Positions 11,494 through 21,902 of a DNA stretch of 29,978 nucleotides are shown piece after piece. The stretch lies in NCBI GenBank assembly GCA_008931825.1, contig QXVZ01023109.1:1-29978 (forward strand), given 5' to 3'. Under the pieces are notes generated by a model. The model did no database searches. It saw only the letters and a program-made list of their open reading frames with translations, and was not told where the DNA came from. The position numbers and the translations under genes were made by a program. This DNA comes from Phallusia fumigata (taxonomy: Eukaryota; Chordata; Ascidiacea; Phlebobranchia; Ascidiidae). Each line of letters opens with the position of its first letter. The first letter of the stretch is position 1.

Positions 11494-11880
11494 TAGGCTT
11501 ACCATACCTCCCGCTTTAGCCGGGACTGTCCCGGTTTAAACGCCTTGTCCCGGCGTCCCGGCGTCCCGGCGTCCCGGCGTCCCGGCCGGTCAACCAAAAT
11601 GTCCCGGTTTTTGATGAGCTGCTAACCATAATCTGGTGTGGTTAATTGACCCACATCCCTATTAATAACGTATAATATAAAGTTAACAAATCACCGAAAA
11701 TACACTACCTGTACATAAAAATTAATTGCAGATTTCAGTGCCAATAATTTTGTCGAGCTATTTTTCATTAAATTAGTCATGGTGGTTGTACGTTTGGGTT
11801 GGATGTTAGAAAAAACGCTTTATTTCCATGCTTGTTTGAAAAGCGTCCCGGTTTTGAGTTGTAAAAATATGGTAAGCCTA
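11494..11880. mobile_element. hAT-like MITE with perfect terminal inverted repeats and 8-bp target duplication
   Basis: The 387-bp element starts TAGGCTTACCATA (11494-11506) and ends with its exact complement TATGGTAAGCCTA (11868-11880). It is flanked on both sides by ggtatatt (11486-11493 and 11881-11888). An 8-bp duplication and a TIR of this type are hallmarks of hAT transposons. There is no transposase coding capacity, so the copy is non-autonomous. The perfect duplication and TIRs indicate a relatively recent insertion. GC-rich 'tcccgg' motifs recur near both ends. Confidence 0.88.
11547..11586. repeat. 8-bp tandem repeat, five copies, inside the MITE
   Basis: Five perfect copies of gtcccggc. 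The array is GC-rich within an AT-rich locus and is likely a slippage expansion within the element. Confidence 0.9.
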
Positions 11881-11888
11881 GGTATATT
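11881..11888. repeat. Right target-site duplication of the hAT-like MITE
   Basis: ggtatatt immediately after the right TIR, identical to 11486-11493. Confidence 0.85.
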
Positions 11889-12129
11889 GGTACATTCCCT
11901 ATACCGGTACATGCGGTTTATGGGATACATGCGGTATATGCGATACTTTGTGTTTTAAATGACCCCGTATAATCCTTGTTGTGGTCGCGTATCGTTTGTA
12001 GGTAACGCACTGTAGCACCACCCAGTTCAGAAAAAGTAATTTTGATCAGATAACTAACAATATTTTTTTTGATTCGACCAATGAGTTCAATTGGATTTAT
12101 TGTGGCTATCTACAGACCAGAACAGCAAA

Positions 12130-12830
12130 GATCAGAGACAAGTTCTGCAAAAATATCCTGACGAATCTACTCCGGATTCGCTCAACTAATAAACTTTACT
12201 TTCCCGCGGTAATTTCCCAGGGGTCTTTCCCATCAACAAAAGTGAACTCTCTACCCTCCATGTTGTTTTGTCGAGAACGGAACAAAACATTGGAGCCGCG
12301 TAGTCAATAAGACGAGTTTTAGAACCGCAGAGCTTCTTTCAGGCAAACAACAGATGCTGTGATGTGTGGCTGCGACTGAATACGACACAAATATGTCCAG
12401 AGAGTTAACAAAATTTTAAACGTTGAAAAATTGTTTAACCAACTTTTGCATAGAATCAGGAGAGTATTGATATTTGAGTTGAGTTTATTCGCTTGGTTAA
12501 AGAAATTGTAGTGAAACAATTGCACTAAAACAACCACTAAGCCAGAAATAGGTGCGCAACTTAAAAAATGTTATGGAGCGCGAAAAAGTGAAGGGCACAA
12601 TTGGTGGATTAAGATTGTACGCACTGCAGCTACACTGTCATTACAAGGCGATATGTGGTGTGGGCTCACATCGGAGGGTGAGTTTTTTGCAAAGGGAGAA
12701 TCAAGACACTGTTGGTTTCAGGGAGGGCCGACTAAGACTAACCACCCATGTTAGGTAAAGAGGGTGGGGTTCGACAGAAAAAAAAACCAAAAAAATAGTT
12801 TCAAGCACCAAAGGAAGGGTATAGGACAAT
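12130..12830 (+). promoter_or_regulatory. Upstream block of gene A2, shared with gene A3
   Basis: This stretch aligns by eye with 28230-28740 upstream of A3. Matching segments include 'aggggtctttcccatcaac'/'ggggtattccccatgaac', then 'tgttgttttgtcgaga'/'tgttgttttgtggaga', 'agggcacaa...gcagc' and a final A-rich tract after 'gagggt(gg)ggttcgacag'. It is richer in GC than its surroundings and precedes the ATG exon in both genes, so it probably holds promoter and 5' UTR. No TATA box or start site was assigned. Short ORFs within it are not conserved. Confidence 0.55.
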
Positions 12831-13355
12831 AATTGAAACAGTAGTACACATAATGGACTATTGTTGTGTTGTAGAAATTTGAGTACTATACTACTGTAGT
12901 GTACTAGTGTTATTAGAGGAATATTTCCTTTCAGAAAACACAGAATTAGAAAAAAAAAGAATTAAAAGATAAATAATAAATGCTAATAAATATTAATGGC
13001 CCATGGAAACGACATATTTGTTTGTTGTTGCAGTAGTTATTACATATCAAACACATAGTTTTTTGATAAATGGCCGAAAGTTACCTCCAAATAGTGCATA
13101 CCAAATTTTCTTGTGCAGATTAAACCTTTTAAAAAAGTGAACTGTAAATTCCAAATCCAACTTTTTTTCCAATCTGGGACATGCATATCACAAGATTATG
13201 GCATAATGCGTAAAAAACTGCATGATACTTGAATGACACGATCTTCATTTATTCTCAGCTAGTTTAAAAATGATTTCTTCTTTATTGTAGATATTATTTT
13301 GCCGAATAGTTTTTGAATACATACCCATTTGTCATTAAATTATCAAAAAATTATC
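12831..13355 (+). other. Region before the A2 start codon
   Basis: AT-rich, no gene seen. A polypyrimidine tract with an AG at 13290 ('ctttattgtag') could be a 5' UTR splice acceptor or trans-splice site; this is only a suggestion. Confidence 0.3.
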
Positions 13356-16300
13356 ATGAGCCAAGAAAAGTATGTCACAAGTGATGCATTTCCCAGAAAG
13401 TGTTTTATGAATTTAAACAGGTAAGTTTAAGATACTGAGTTTCGAAAAGTTGTTTTTACAATCTAACAGTAGATGATTGTGTGTGTAAATTCAGTGAGAT
13501 AGGGTTAGGGTTAGGGAGCTTTAAGCTTTATCGAAGCAGCTTTAAGTTTTTGTAAATGTGTCTGAAAAAGTTTCCAATATATCACTAAAACACAGAAAGG
13601 ATTGCAGTGGTGGTTGGGTGCCATTTTCCACAAACAAACCTTTGCAAAAGTGACTTGCATTGGTTTTGTGTTTTTTTTGCCAGCAGCGTGTCTTGTTGTT
13701 TTTTTGACTTACACTACTGTGTTACTTTTAATTCACAGCTCGCGGTAGTGGTTTAACAAATTATTTACAGCCAAAGAAAGGAAGGTTTTCTTTGTGATGT
13801 CCAACTAATTGTGGATGGAAAGAATTTTTCAGCTCACAGAGCTGTTTTAGCAGCAAGTAGTGAATACTTTGCAACAATGTTTCGAACGAATGTAAGTTCC
13901 ACCAGACATGTACCAAAATACTGTTTGCCCCAATTTTGTGTATATTTTAACTTTTGTATCACTGAAAGTACACTTTTTGATTTTGCTCTCTGTGTGGTAA
14001 ATTAAACATTTCTTTAGTGATAACCCATCACATTGTAACATGTGATATATTGTCATTCTTTCACAGATGAAGGAGAAATACACTGGCATTGTTGATCTCA
14101 AAGAAGTTTCAATTGAGACGATTGAAGATATTCTGGAATTTGTATATTCTGGAAAAGTTAAACTTGATTGTGACAATTTCATTCCTATTCTGCAAGCTGC
14201 CGCCTTGTTCCAAATACAAGGTGGCCTATCAAACTGTTGTTTTGGCCTTGTTAAATTTTATTTTTTTAACTGTAATTAACATCCTCCTAATAAAAACATG
14301 GCTCAAAAAAGTCTAATGCATGGGGGTAGAAATAAAAACAAAACAAATAAAGTGCAAATGTCTTTCTAGCAAATAATGCAGCATCTTCAAGTAGTCACTT
14401 GTTTTTATAGCAACATTTGCTAATACCAAAATACTGCTCATATGTTCTTTAACAGTACATGACATGGAAAAAAGAAAACCAAATCTGGATTGTCATTAAC
14501 ACTCATCTGTCTATAAAAGGCACTATGTCTAAAAATCTGGTTTTTGACGGTTTTTCAAATTATATTTTTATACTTATGTCAACCAGATTTATTGGGATGT
14601 GTTGAAGAATACACACTGGAGCTTGTGAGTTCCTTGAACTCACTGGAGTTAAGAGAAATAAGTGAGCTCTTTTCCCTAAGTGCCCTTGCTCAGAAAGCTG
14701 TGCAATGCATTTACACAAACTTTGATGAAATCTGTATGTCAAAAAAGTTTCTTGATATGTCAAAGAGTGATGTTCAGTACTTTTTTGGGTCCAATGAAAT
14801 AAATGTAAGATATGTATGGTTCTGAGTGTCAAGCATGGTAAATTTTGTTTAACTGGTAGTGTATAGTTTTAAATTTAAGCTGTTCCTAAATGTTTGGAAC
14901 ACTAAATATGAATCATATATCTTGTAAAAATATTATCTATTAAAGGTGAAAGAAGATGTATTGTTCACTGCACTAGTAAATTGGACAAACCACAATTTAC
15001 AAGCAAGACAAGAAGATTTCTTTGATTTATTCAGTTGTATTCGGCTCCAGTTTGTCACAAAAGGGTTTCTTTCCAACACTATGAGGAATGAGGTAAATAC
15101 AAGATTTTATTGAGTTGTTTTCACTATTTTCACCCCCGCCTGTTTCTATTGCTAGAAACTTGTCAGAAATGACACAAAATGCCGAGATTTGGTTGACGAT
15201 GCCATGCACTTTCAAATTGAGCCAGATGCATTTGAGAAACAAAAACCAAGATCCAGCAACAGTAAAATTATTATTTTAGGTATAGTCTTGTACTGTTTAT
15301 TCACTGGAGAAGTATCTCAATATATTTTGTCACACAAATTGCCTGAATGATAAATGATTTTTTTAGTTTACAAGGAATGGCTTTATCCAACACCAAAAAC
15401 CATGATTCAAACTCTTAAACTGAAAGGGACAACTTCATGCAAAGTAAATTAAAACTTATTTCATTTTTACATCCCACTTGGTAAGTTTGTTTTTCATGCT
15501 TTTGTGCAGGTAGCACAATCTTCTTTCCATCTGAGTTGCTGGAGTGCAATTGCATTGCATGAAAACAAGGTAATGTTTTTTGGAGGCCTTGCTGACAATG
15601 GCAAAACAGGAACGACATCCATCATATCATTTGATGGGAGTGTTTGGATAAAGGAAGGAGATTTAAAATTTCCTCGATCAAGTGCAGCTGCTGTGTCAGT
15701 TAAAGGTTAGGCATAAAGCATGCTTAATATATCACAGCAACCATGTCACCTGCACAAACATTCAAAGCTTTTCAAGCCTACTCAACGAGAACTTAAAAAT
15801 TTAATAAAGCAGGTTTAGACACTTAAGTAACAGATAACAATTTTATTTTAACACAGAAAAGCAGCTTTACAAATAAAAAATTATATACTTTAGAAAAGCT
15901 TGATTCAATTGCGGGCTGTTGAAAAAAACTTTTTGATGTATTGGTGTTTCATACATTACTTTATAGTCTCAAAATTTAGTGTATTTAATAAAACCAAACA
16001 ACCCAGACCAATGTTCTATCGAATAAATTATATACTTTTTAGGAGTGTATAATATGCCCCCTATTATTGATGGACATTATTTATGTGATATGTTGTAAAT
16101 CAGTTTTTACATCTATAGGTTTATTGTATATTTTTGGTGGAATCAATTATCAAGAAAATGAAAATCGAACTGAAATGTTTTTGAAAGGCCAATGTTTCCT
16201 AGACGAGCAGAAAAACCAACCACACAACAGATCTGCAGCATGTGCTGTTGTTATTGGAGGTGCAATGTGACAATGGTTATATGTAACTTGTGCCAATATT

Positions 16301-19300
16301 AACAAAACACCATTATTCTATTCAGATATGGTTTATCTGGTCGGAGGTATAAATACCATACTAAGGACAGGTAAAATCTCTTGCTACGTAAGGTTGTACT
16401 GTGTTTAAATTTGATTACAGTAGATTTTTCAGTGTCACAGTATAAAATTTGAACTAATTGTAAACTGCCTCATCAGGATGGCTAAATCCTGACGTGAACA
16501 GTCTCGCTCCTTTGTATCAATCACTATTGGCAACATTGTGGACAGCTTTACATTAAGTTGTTACAAAGCACTTCTATAGTCAGAGTTGGGTTAAGGGGCC
16601 TTCCTTGATAATTTCTGTCATAAATTGCAGAAAAAAATCTGTAAAATGCCATGGAAAGTAGGATCCCAATGCGGGAAATATTTTTTTCAATATACATATA
16701 TTTGCTGTAGTAGATGGTATATGTGGAAAATATCATAGCATATCTTTGAAATTAGTCATTGCTAAATGTTATAGCAAAACAGCAAGTAGTGCTGGCTCTG
16801 AAATGTAAAATTTAAAATAAAGTGCAAGTTTTTATGTCATTTTTAAGTCTGTCCCATAACGTTTACTGAACATCCTAAGTTTTTTGGAAAGGGTTAAACT
16901 GCTGTTTGTTAAAAGTTTGTATCAAGCCAATTTGGACAAAAACTTTTACAACTGGTAGATAAGGTCAGGACCGAGTGTCATCTGTTTCGATTGGTCCCAT
17001 AGCTCGAAGGGTTACCAGAATAGCCCCCAAAATGGTAAAATATCCCCTGCACATTGTTCGTGTACTTTTGGAATGAAATCTTTGGTGGATTTGGATGAAA
17101 CTTTCACATTTGGTAAATATGGTGATTGTGTCATCAGTTACGTTAACTCCACAGCCTCAGTGGTTACTTCACTAGCCCCTAAAATGGGTCAAAATTTTAA
17201 ACAATGTCCACATTGGATGATATTCACAAAGTTTGTGGAATATGTCATTGTGGTGTATTGAATTAATAATTTGATGTCACAGCCCGCCATCATGGTGTAC
17301 AAGTTCTTTGTATGAACCTATAGCTCAATCAATTACCCAGCAAACCCCCTAAAATGGGTCAAATTATTAAACACTGTCCAAATTAGATTAAATTTACTTA
17401 GTTTGTGGAATATGTCAATGTGGTGTATTGAATTAATAATTTGATGTCACAACCCCAATGGTTACCCTTCTAGCCCCCTAATGGGTTCAATTTTCAAACA
17501 ATATCTGAATTCATTAAAATTTACGCAGTTTGTTGATCATATTTTAACTTTGCATGCTTGGGGACCCATGCGTTTTTGCCTGCAAAAACAATCATGCCAT
17601 TAAATGTTAAGGTGACTCTGCGACCTAGTGTAAAATAATGGAGTACATATGTATCACTTATCAATTGAGCGATAGTGTATATAGAATGGTAATAGGGTGA
17701 AAGTAACCCTTTAGTTGCATTGATGTTTGACTGTTAATTAGGGACACTGTCTTTAGGTTAGCACTAACTGTAACAAACTACAAATTATTTCCTGCAGTTA
17801 CTTTTGGTCTGCAACAATTTGGCACAAAAGACATAAAGTTTATCCCAACCCCTGGTAATGACACGATGATGCGAAGTGGAGTTTCTACTACCATCAGTAC
17901 TCGACACCAGTATATCACTGCTATGAAGGAATATGAGGCAAAAAGCTTCGAAGAGCTAAGGGTTGAGGACCAGGTTTCTAGAAAAATAGGTCCAGACATA
18001 GGATTGCATTTTATTATTGGATACAGTTTGCTTTATTGAGCCTAGTTTTTGAGTTACAATTTTATTTCTACAAATGTTTTTTTTCTCTCCTATTTTAGGC
18101 AAAATAATCACATTATTTTTAAGATTTATCATATAATTAGTTGCTAATCAAACCAAATCCAATAATAAGTTTTAAATTCAATAATAAGGCTCAGTCAAGC
18201 ATTTTACTCATAATTGACTGAAAAATTTTAAAGTGACAATTTCAACTGAAGTTCTTGCATCAGTGGATTGCATCAATTTACTGACAAACCAATGGTCAAC
18301 TGTTCCTTCCCTTATTCACCAAAGGGCAAATTTTGCTGCTTCTGCTGTTAGGGACACCATTTATGTGTTTGGTAATGTTCAGTATGGTATGATTTATTGC
18401 TTGAAATGGCTGTAAAATGACTGGATTATGTTTTAAAATGTTTAAAGTTAATCTAAGCTGTTATTCAACAACAAATCAACCCAAAGTTTTTTGTGTGTGC
18501 CAAGACATTTGTTGATTGATTTCCCCAAAAAATATTTATTACGATGATCAATACTTTGGTCCTGTTTTCAAGCAAGTGGTAGAAATTTAAAAATAAAGAT
18601 ATGTAACCAAAGCACCAAACAATGTTATGTCTCTTTTAGGTCTGTCCCTAGTGTGTATTAAGTTTTTTAGAAAAAGAGGTCATGGTTTTGATATTGAAAT
18701 TTGAAACTGATTTGTTGTATTTAGGTGGAAATTCGAACAACAGTGAACACCTGAGGAGTGCAGAGTTTCTTGACACAAGTTGTCATAATCCAACATGGAC
18801 ATTCCTACCTCCTGCACCAGTTCCATTGCCACATGCATCATCTTGTTTAGTTTCACAAAATGAGATTGTTGTTCTTGGAGGGTATGAATTTTTTGAAAGT
18901 ATAATCGTGTCATTGAAACTACAGTTTGTGTCATTTTTTAGTTGTTGTCGTAAACTGTTTTGCTTCAGTACAACCTCTCAAACATGGAATGGTAAAGATA
19001 TCAATGTGGAAGTAAAAACCCAAGGTAGGAGCTCAACACAAAGTTTTAACACAAACATTTTACATTTATTTTAGGCTTCCTGAAAGGGATACATTATTTT
19101 CACTCTGTTTTTTTTTCTCCCCTTGCAGCTTGTCCCTGAACGTTTGGCATGAAATGTTTGGCAAATTTGTATGAAACTTTTGCAGATGGTAGATATTGTT
19201 ATAGTGTTCACCGTTTATAATGACCCCATTGCTCCAAAGGTCACCCCCATAATGTGTGAAATATCCCTTGCACTTTTAACATGAAATGTTTTGTGGATTG

Positions 19301-20049
19301 GGATAAAACTTTCACAGCTGGTAGATCTGGTCACGGTGATGTGTCATCAGTTTTGCCTAACCCCCATAACCCCAGCAGTTTGCCCCCTAAAATGCTCAAA
19401 TTATTAAACAATGTCCGAGTAGAATGAAATTTACACAGTTTGTGCAATATGTCAGTGTGGTGTATTGAATTAATATTTTTCATGCCATGGTCCAAGTGGT
19501 TACACCACTAACCCCTCAAACTGATTCTAATTATTAAACAATGTCCAAATTGGTTGAAATTTACACAGTTTGTAGAACATGCCATTTTTGTGAAACATCA
19601 AATGCTATGTTTAACCCCAAAACCCTAAAAGTTGAACTGCTAGTCCTCTAAGGTTTGTAGATTCGGCCACAGTGGTGTGTCATTATGTTATCCATTATTT
19701 TTTATGATCTCCAACTCAACAGATCATATAAACTAATTTAAAATATCTTTTACAGTTTCGACAGTATATGTCAGGATTGATGCATTATTTTTACCTTTCC
19801 ATGTGTGGGGACCCAGGCGTTTTTGCCTGCAGAAACAATTATGCCATAAAAGGCTTAGGCATCTTTGGCACCCATTGTATGTAGAGAACATACATACTTT
19901 ATAAATTTAGTAATAGTGTGTGTGTATGGAATGGTAATATCATGAAAGTCATCCTTCTAATTTAAAGTTGTGATTAATATTCATTTTTTGTAATGTTTAA
20001 AGGAAATCAAGACCCTGCGGAGTCCAAAATATTTGGCCTAAAGATGTAA
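13356..20049 (+). CDS. Gene A2: complete BTB-BACK-Kelch protein with a Nup98-like GLEBS insert
   Basis: Exons: 13356-13420, 13771-13891, 14067-14220, 14587-14804, 14946-15092, 15156-15261, 15367-15443, 15510-15705, 16119-16259, 16326-16370, 17798-17989, 18252-18371, 18725-18881, 18942-19024, 20003-20049. They sum to 1869 nt, 622 residues plus stop, without a frame break. BTB is about residues 22-115 ([38 protein letters not shown]). BACK is about 115-270 ([16 protein letters not shown]). Kelch strands with Gly-Gly follow: [32 protein letters not shown]; a sixth blade may be closed by the two ends. A 64-residue exon (about 424-487) interrupts blade 3. The ATG was chosen because its exon has the same 65-nt length and phase in B2 and A3. 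Family members recruit substrates to Cullin-3; the substrate here is unknown. Confidence 0.9.
13500..13516 (+). repeat. Short telomere-like repeat (under three TTAGGG units)
   Basis: tagggttagggttaggg in the first intron of A2. It is too short to claim a telomeric origin. Confidence 0.5.
16371..17797. repeat. Large A2 intron with dispersed repeat, copy 2
   Basis: From about 16930 to 17640 the intron repeats modules such as 'tttgtggaatatgtca.tgtggtgtattgaattaataatttgatgtcaca' (about 17230 and 17400, spacing near 170 bp). It ends with 'ttggggacccatgcgtttttgcctgcaaaaacaat'. No exon other than the GLEBS exon after it was recognised, and no FG cassette. Confidence 0.6.
17798..17989 (+). CDS. A2 exon encoding a Nup98-like GLEBS (Rae1/Gle2-binding) segment
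   Basis: A 192-nt exon, phase 1-1, after a cctgcag acceptor. It starts [15 protein letters not shown], continues with [19 protein letters not shown], and ends in [19 protein letters not shown] followed by QVSRKIG. From knowledge of the family this follows the GLEBS segment of metazoan Nup98 almost position by position, including the acidic EEL(R)xED stretch that contacts the Rae1 propeller. Two FG dipeptides precede it, as FG repeats flank GLEBS in Nup98. The donor (ATAG/gtccag) is weak but is the only one nearby that keeps phase 1; the in-frame exon supports it. If not spliced, the frame runs to TGA at 18037-18039. No matching exon was found in A1 or B2. Confidence 0.85.
19100..19880. repeat. 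Dispersed repeat, copy 3, in the last A2 intron
   Basis: It has the same modules as copy 2 ('caatatgtcagtgtggtgtattgaattaat', 'ccctaaaatg', 'attaaacaatgtcc') and the same end block 'tgtggggacccaggcgtttttgcctgcagaaacaatt' (19803-19840). The last A2 intron owes most of its length to it. Confidence 0.62.
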
Positions 20050-20166
20050 CTATCATGCAACTGAAAACCTAATGAAGTGGTGTACATGTTACTACAGCAT
20101 CTTTAAAGTGAATGAGTGTTTAAAAGAAATGCAATTTCGAAACTGAATGAATAACTTTTTATTGCT

Positions 20167-20172
20167 AATAAA
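20167..20172 (+). other. Candidate polyadenylation signal for gene A2
   Basis: AATAAA about 120 nt after the A2 stop codon, a plausible distance for a short 3' UTR. Confidence 0.5.
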
Positions 20173-21902
20173 TTATGTGATGTTTTTAATTTTGAACAAA
20201 ATTTGCTGAAACATGGTTCACAAATAAGAACTGGTTTGTATTTTCCGCTTTTTTTATTGGAACATAACCTTTTTTCCACTTCTTCAATCTCGATGTTTTA
20301 TTGTATTTGCATTGTTCTACACCAACCTTAAAGTTTGTTCTAACCTAATGTTATGCATGTAATTATTGCAACACTGTACAGATCATCTCTTAAAACAAGC
20401 TTTAAAACTTTATGTCCTTAAAATCAGATTTTCTTCTCTCTTTTTAATTTGTGGTGTAAACATTTATCAGACTTTTTAATTTATGTATAGTTTTGCTACT
20501 GTAAAATGTTTTTGTATGATTTAGGAATACTGTAAATTCCTTTCACATAAAAAATTTTTTCATGGTGTTACTATTACTCATTGAATCAACATGTAAATGA
20601 CAAAATAACTGTACATAGTGTTTGTTGTGTTTGTTATGAAACTGACAGTTGAAACAGTTCCTGCCTCCTGAAACTGAACAATATACTTAGCAGTTGAACA
20701 AGTTTCATTCTACAAACTATGTCAAAACTCTTTAACCACAAAATGCATCCAGTATTTCCCCTATTGGCCCATCATGTAGTAACTGTAGTTGCAAGAGTTA
20801 TAATGAGGTGAAGGTATTGTTGACAAACTGTCCACACTGTGGTGTTGTAAGGAAAATATGTACAGAAAAAGATTTTTTTTTATGTAAGGCTCATTGTTGT
20901 ATTTTTTCCATACATTAACCATTTACCATACATTAGCTTTTCAAGTGGTGTTTGCTGGTAAGGCGTGAAGTCCATATTTGTTTTGCACAGTGATTGTTTG
21001 TCTTGGTTTGTTTGCACACTTTGCTCGCAACACAAATAGATGTATCGATAGCGAGACCATAGTTTCACCCTGACAAAAATTTGTGCATAAACCTTTGCAC
21101 CAGTTGAAATAAAGCTTTTTTTCAAATAATTAACATAATTGTTACCTTAAAGCTAAATTTGTTTTAAAAGCAAATTGAATCAGACTTGATTTAGAAAAAA
21201 TTGGTGTCTGTGTGCTGATCAATTTAGAAGTAAAAGCTAAATTTGTTTTAGAAAGCTATTGAACATGACTCGATTTAGAAAAATATGTTGTCTGTGTGCT
21301 GTTAATTTAGTTTGTTTCTTCTCTAGACTCAGAGGGGTTGAGATTAGTATCAAGTTGGTTTGCTACATTTTCAGTCTACCAAGCAATCATTATAATTGTG
21401 CTTGCCTTACAGGTTTTTAAACTTTACTGTTAATTTGAATTAAACTTTAACGCATGGGGTTTATTGGGGTGGTACATGAAAACTGCACTACCCTTTATGC
21501 CATCTTGACAATAAACTCTTGACGTTAGTTACTGCAACTTCTGTTTGATAAAACAATGAGGTCCTGAAAAGGTTTGAGCAGTACAATGGTTAGCAAAAGC
21601 TAGTTATGCACTTCGAATAAAAACCTCTTTGACATGTTTTTGCATCCATACTTCCTAGCTATTACCAGTTTGGTTATAGTTTTGTTTGTGACATCTATTA
21701 AATATGCAGGTGGTTTAAAGGATAGTATCACAAAAATGTTTGAAACCAATGGTTTAAATCTGGTCCATTTTTGGTTTACTTGTTTTGATTATTTATTACA
21801 CGCAAACATGTTATCTGTTGAATGGTTAAAACCGTTCTATCTGAAATTCTTGAATACATGTTATTCACTAGATTTCACCATTCCAACAAAAAACACCTAA
21901 AA
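20173..21902. other. A2-B2 intergenic spacer
   Basis: No gene is accepted here. It shares ordered landmarks with the A1-B1-psi spacer (see 8985-10528). It should contain the B2 promoter, which does not resemble the A2/A3 upstream block. Confidence 0.5.
21149..21310. repeat. Tandem duplication, two copies, period 84 bp
   Basis: Copy 1 (21149-21227) and copy 2 (21233-21310) both start aaagctaaatttgtttta and end gtctgtgtgctg...aatttag, with scattered differences between them. Non-coding, upstream of B2. Confidence 0.8.

Noticed and set aside
12552-12758. 68-codon ORF upstream of A2
   Set aside because: It lies in the shared upstream block, but the A3 counterpart does not keep the frame.
13500-13516. 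Interstitial telomere repeat marking a fusion point
   Set aside because: Under three units; chance or slippage is enough.
21634-21900. 88-codon ORF with a hydrophobic start just before B2
   Set aside because: It looks like a short membrane-anchored peptide, but has no recognised motif, no open counterpart in the paralogous B1-psi spacer, and ends just before the B2 ATG; likely chance.
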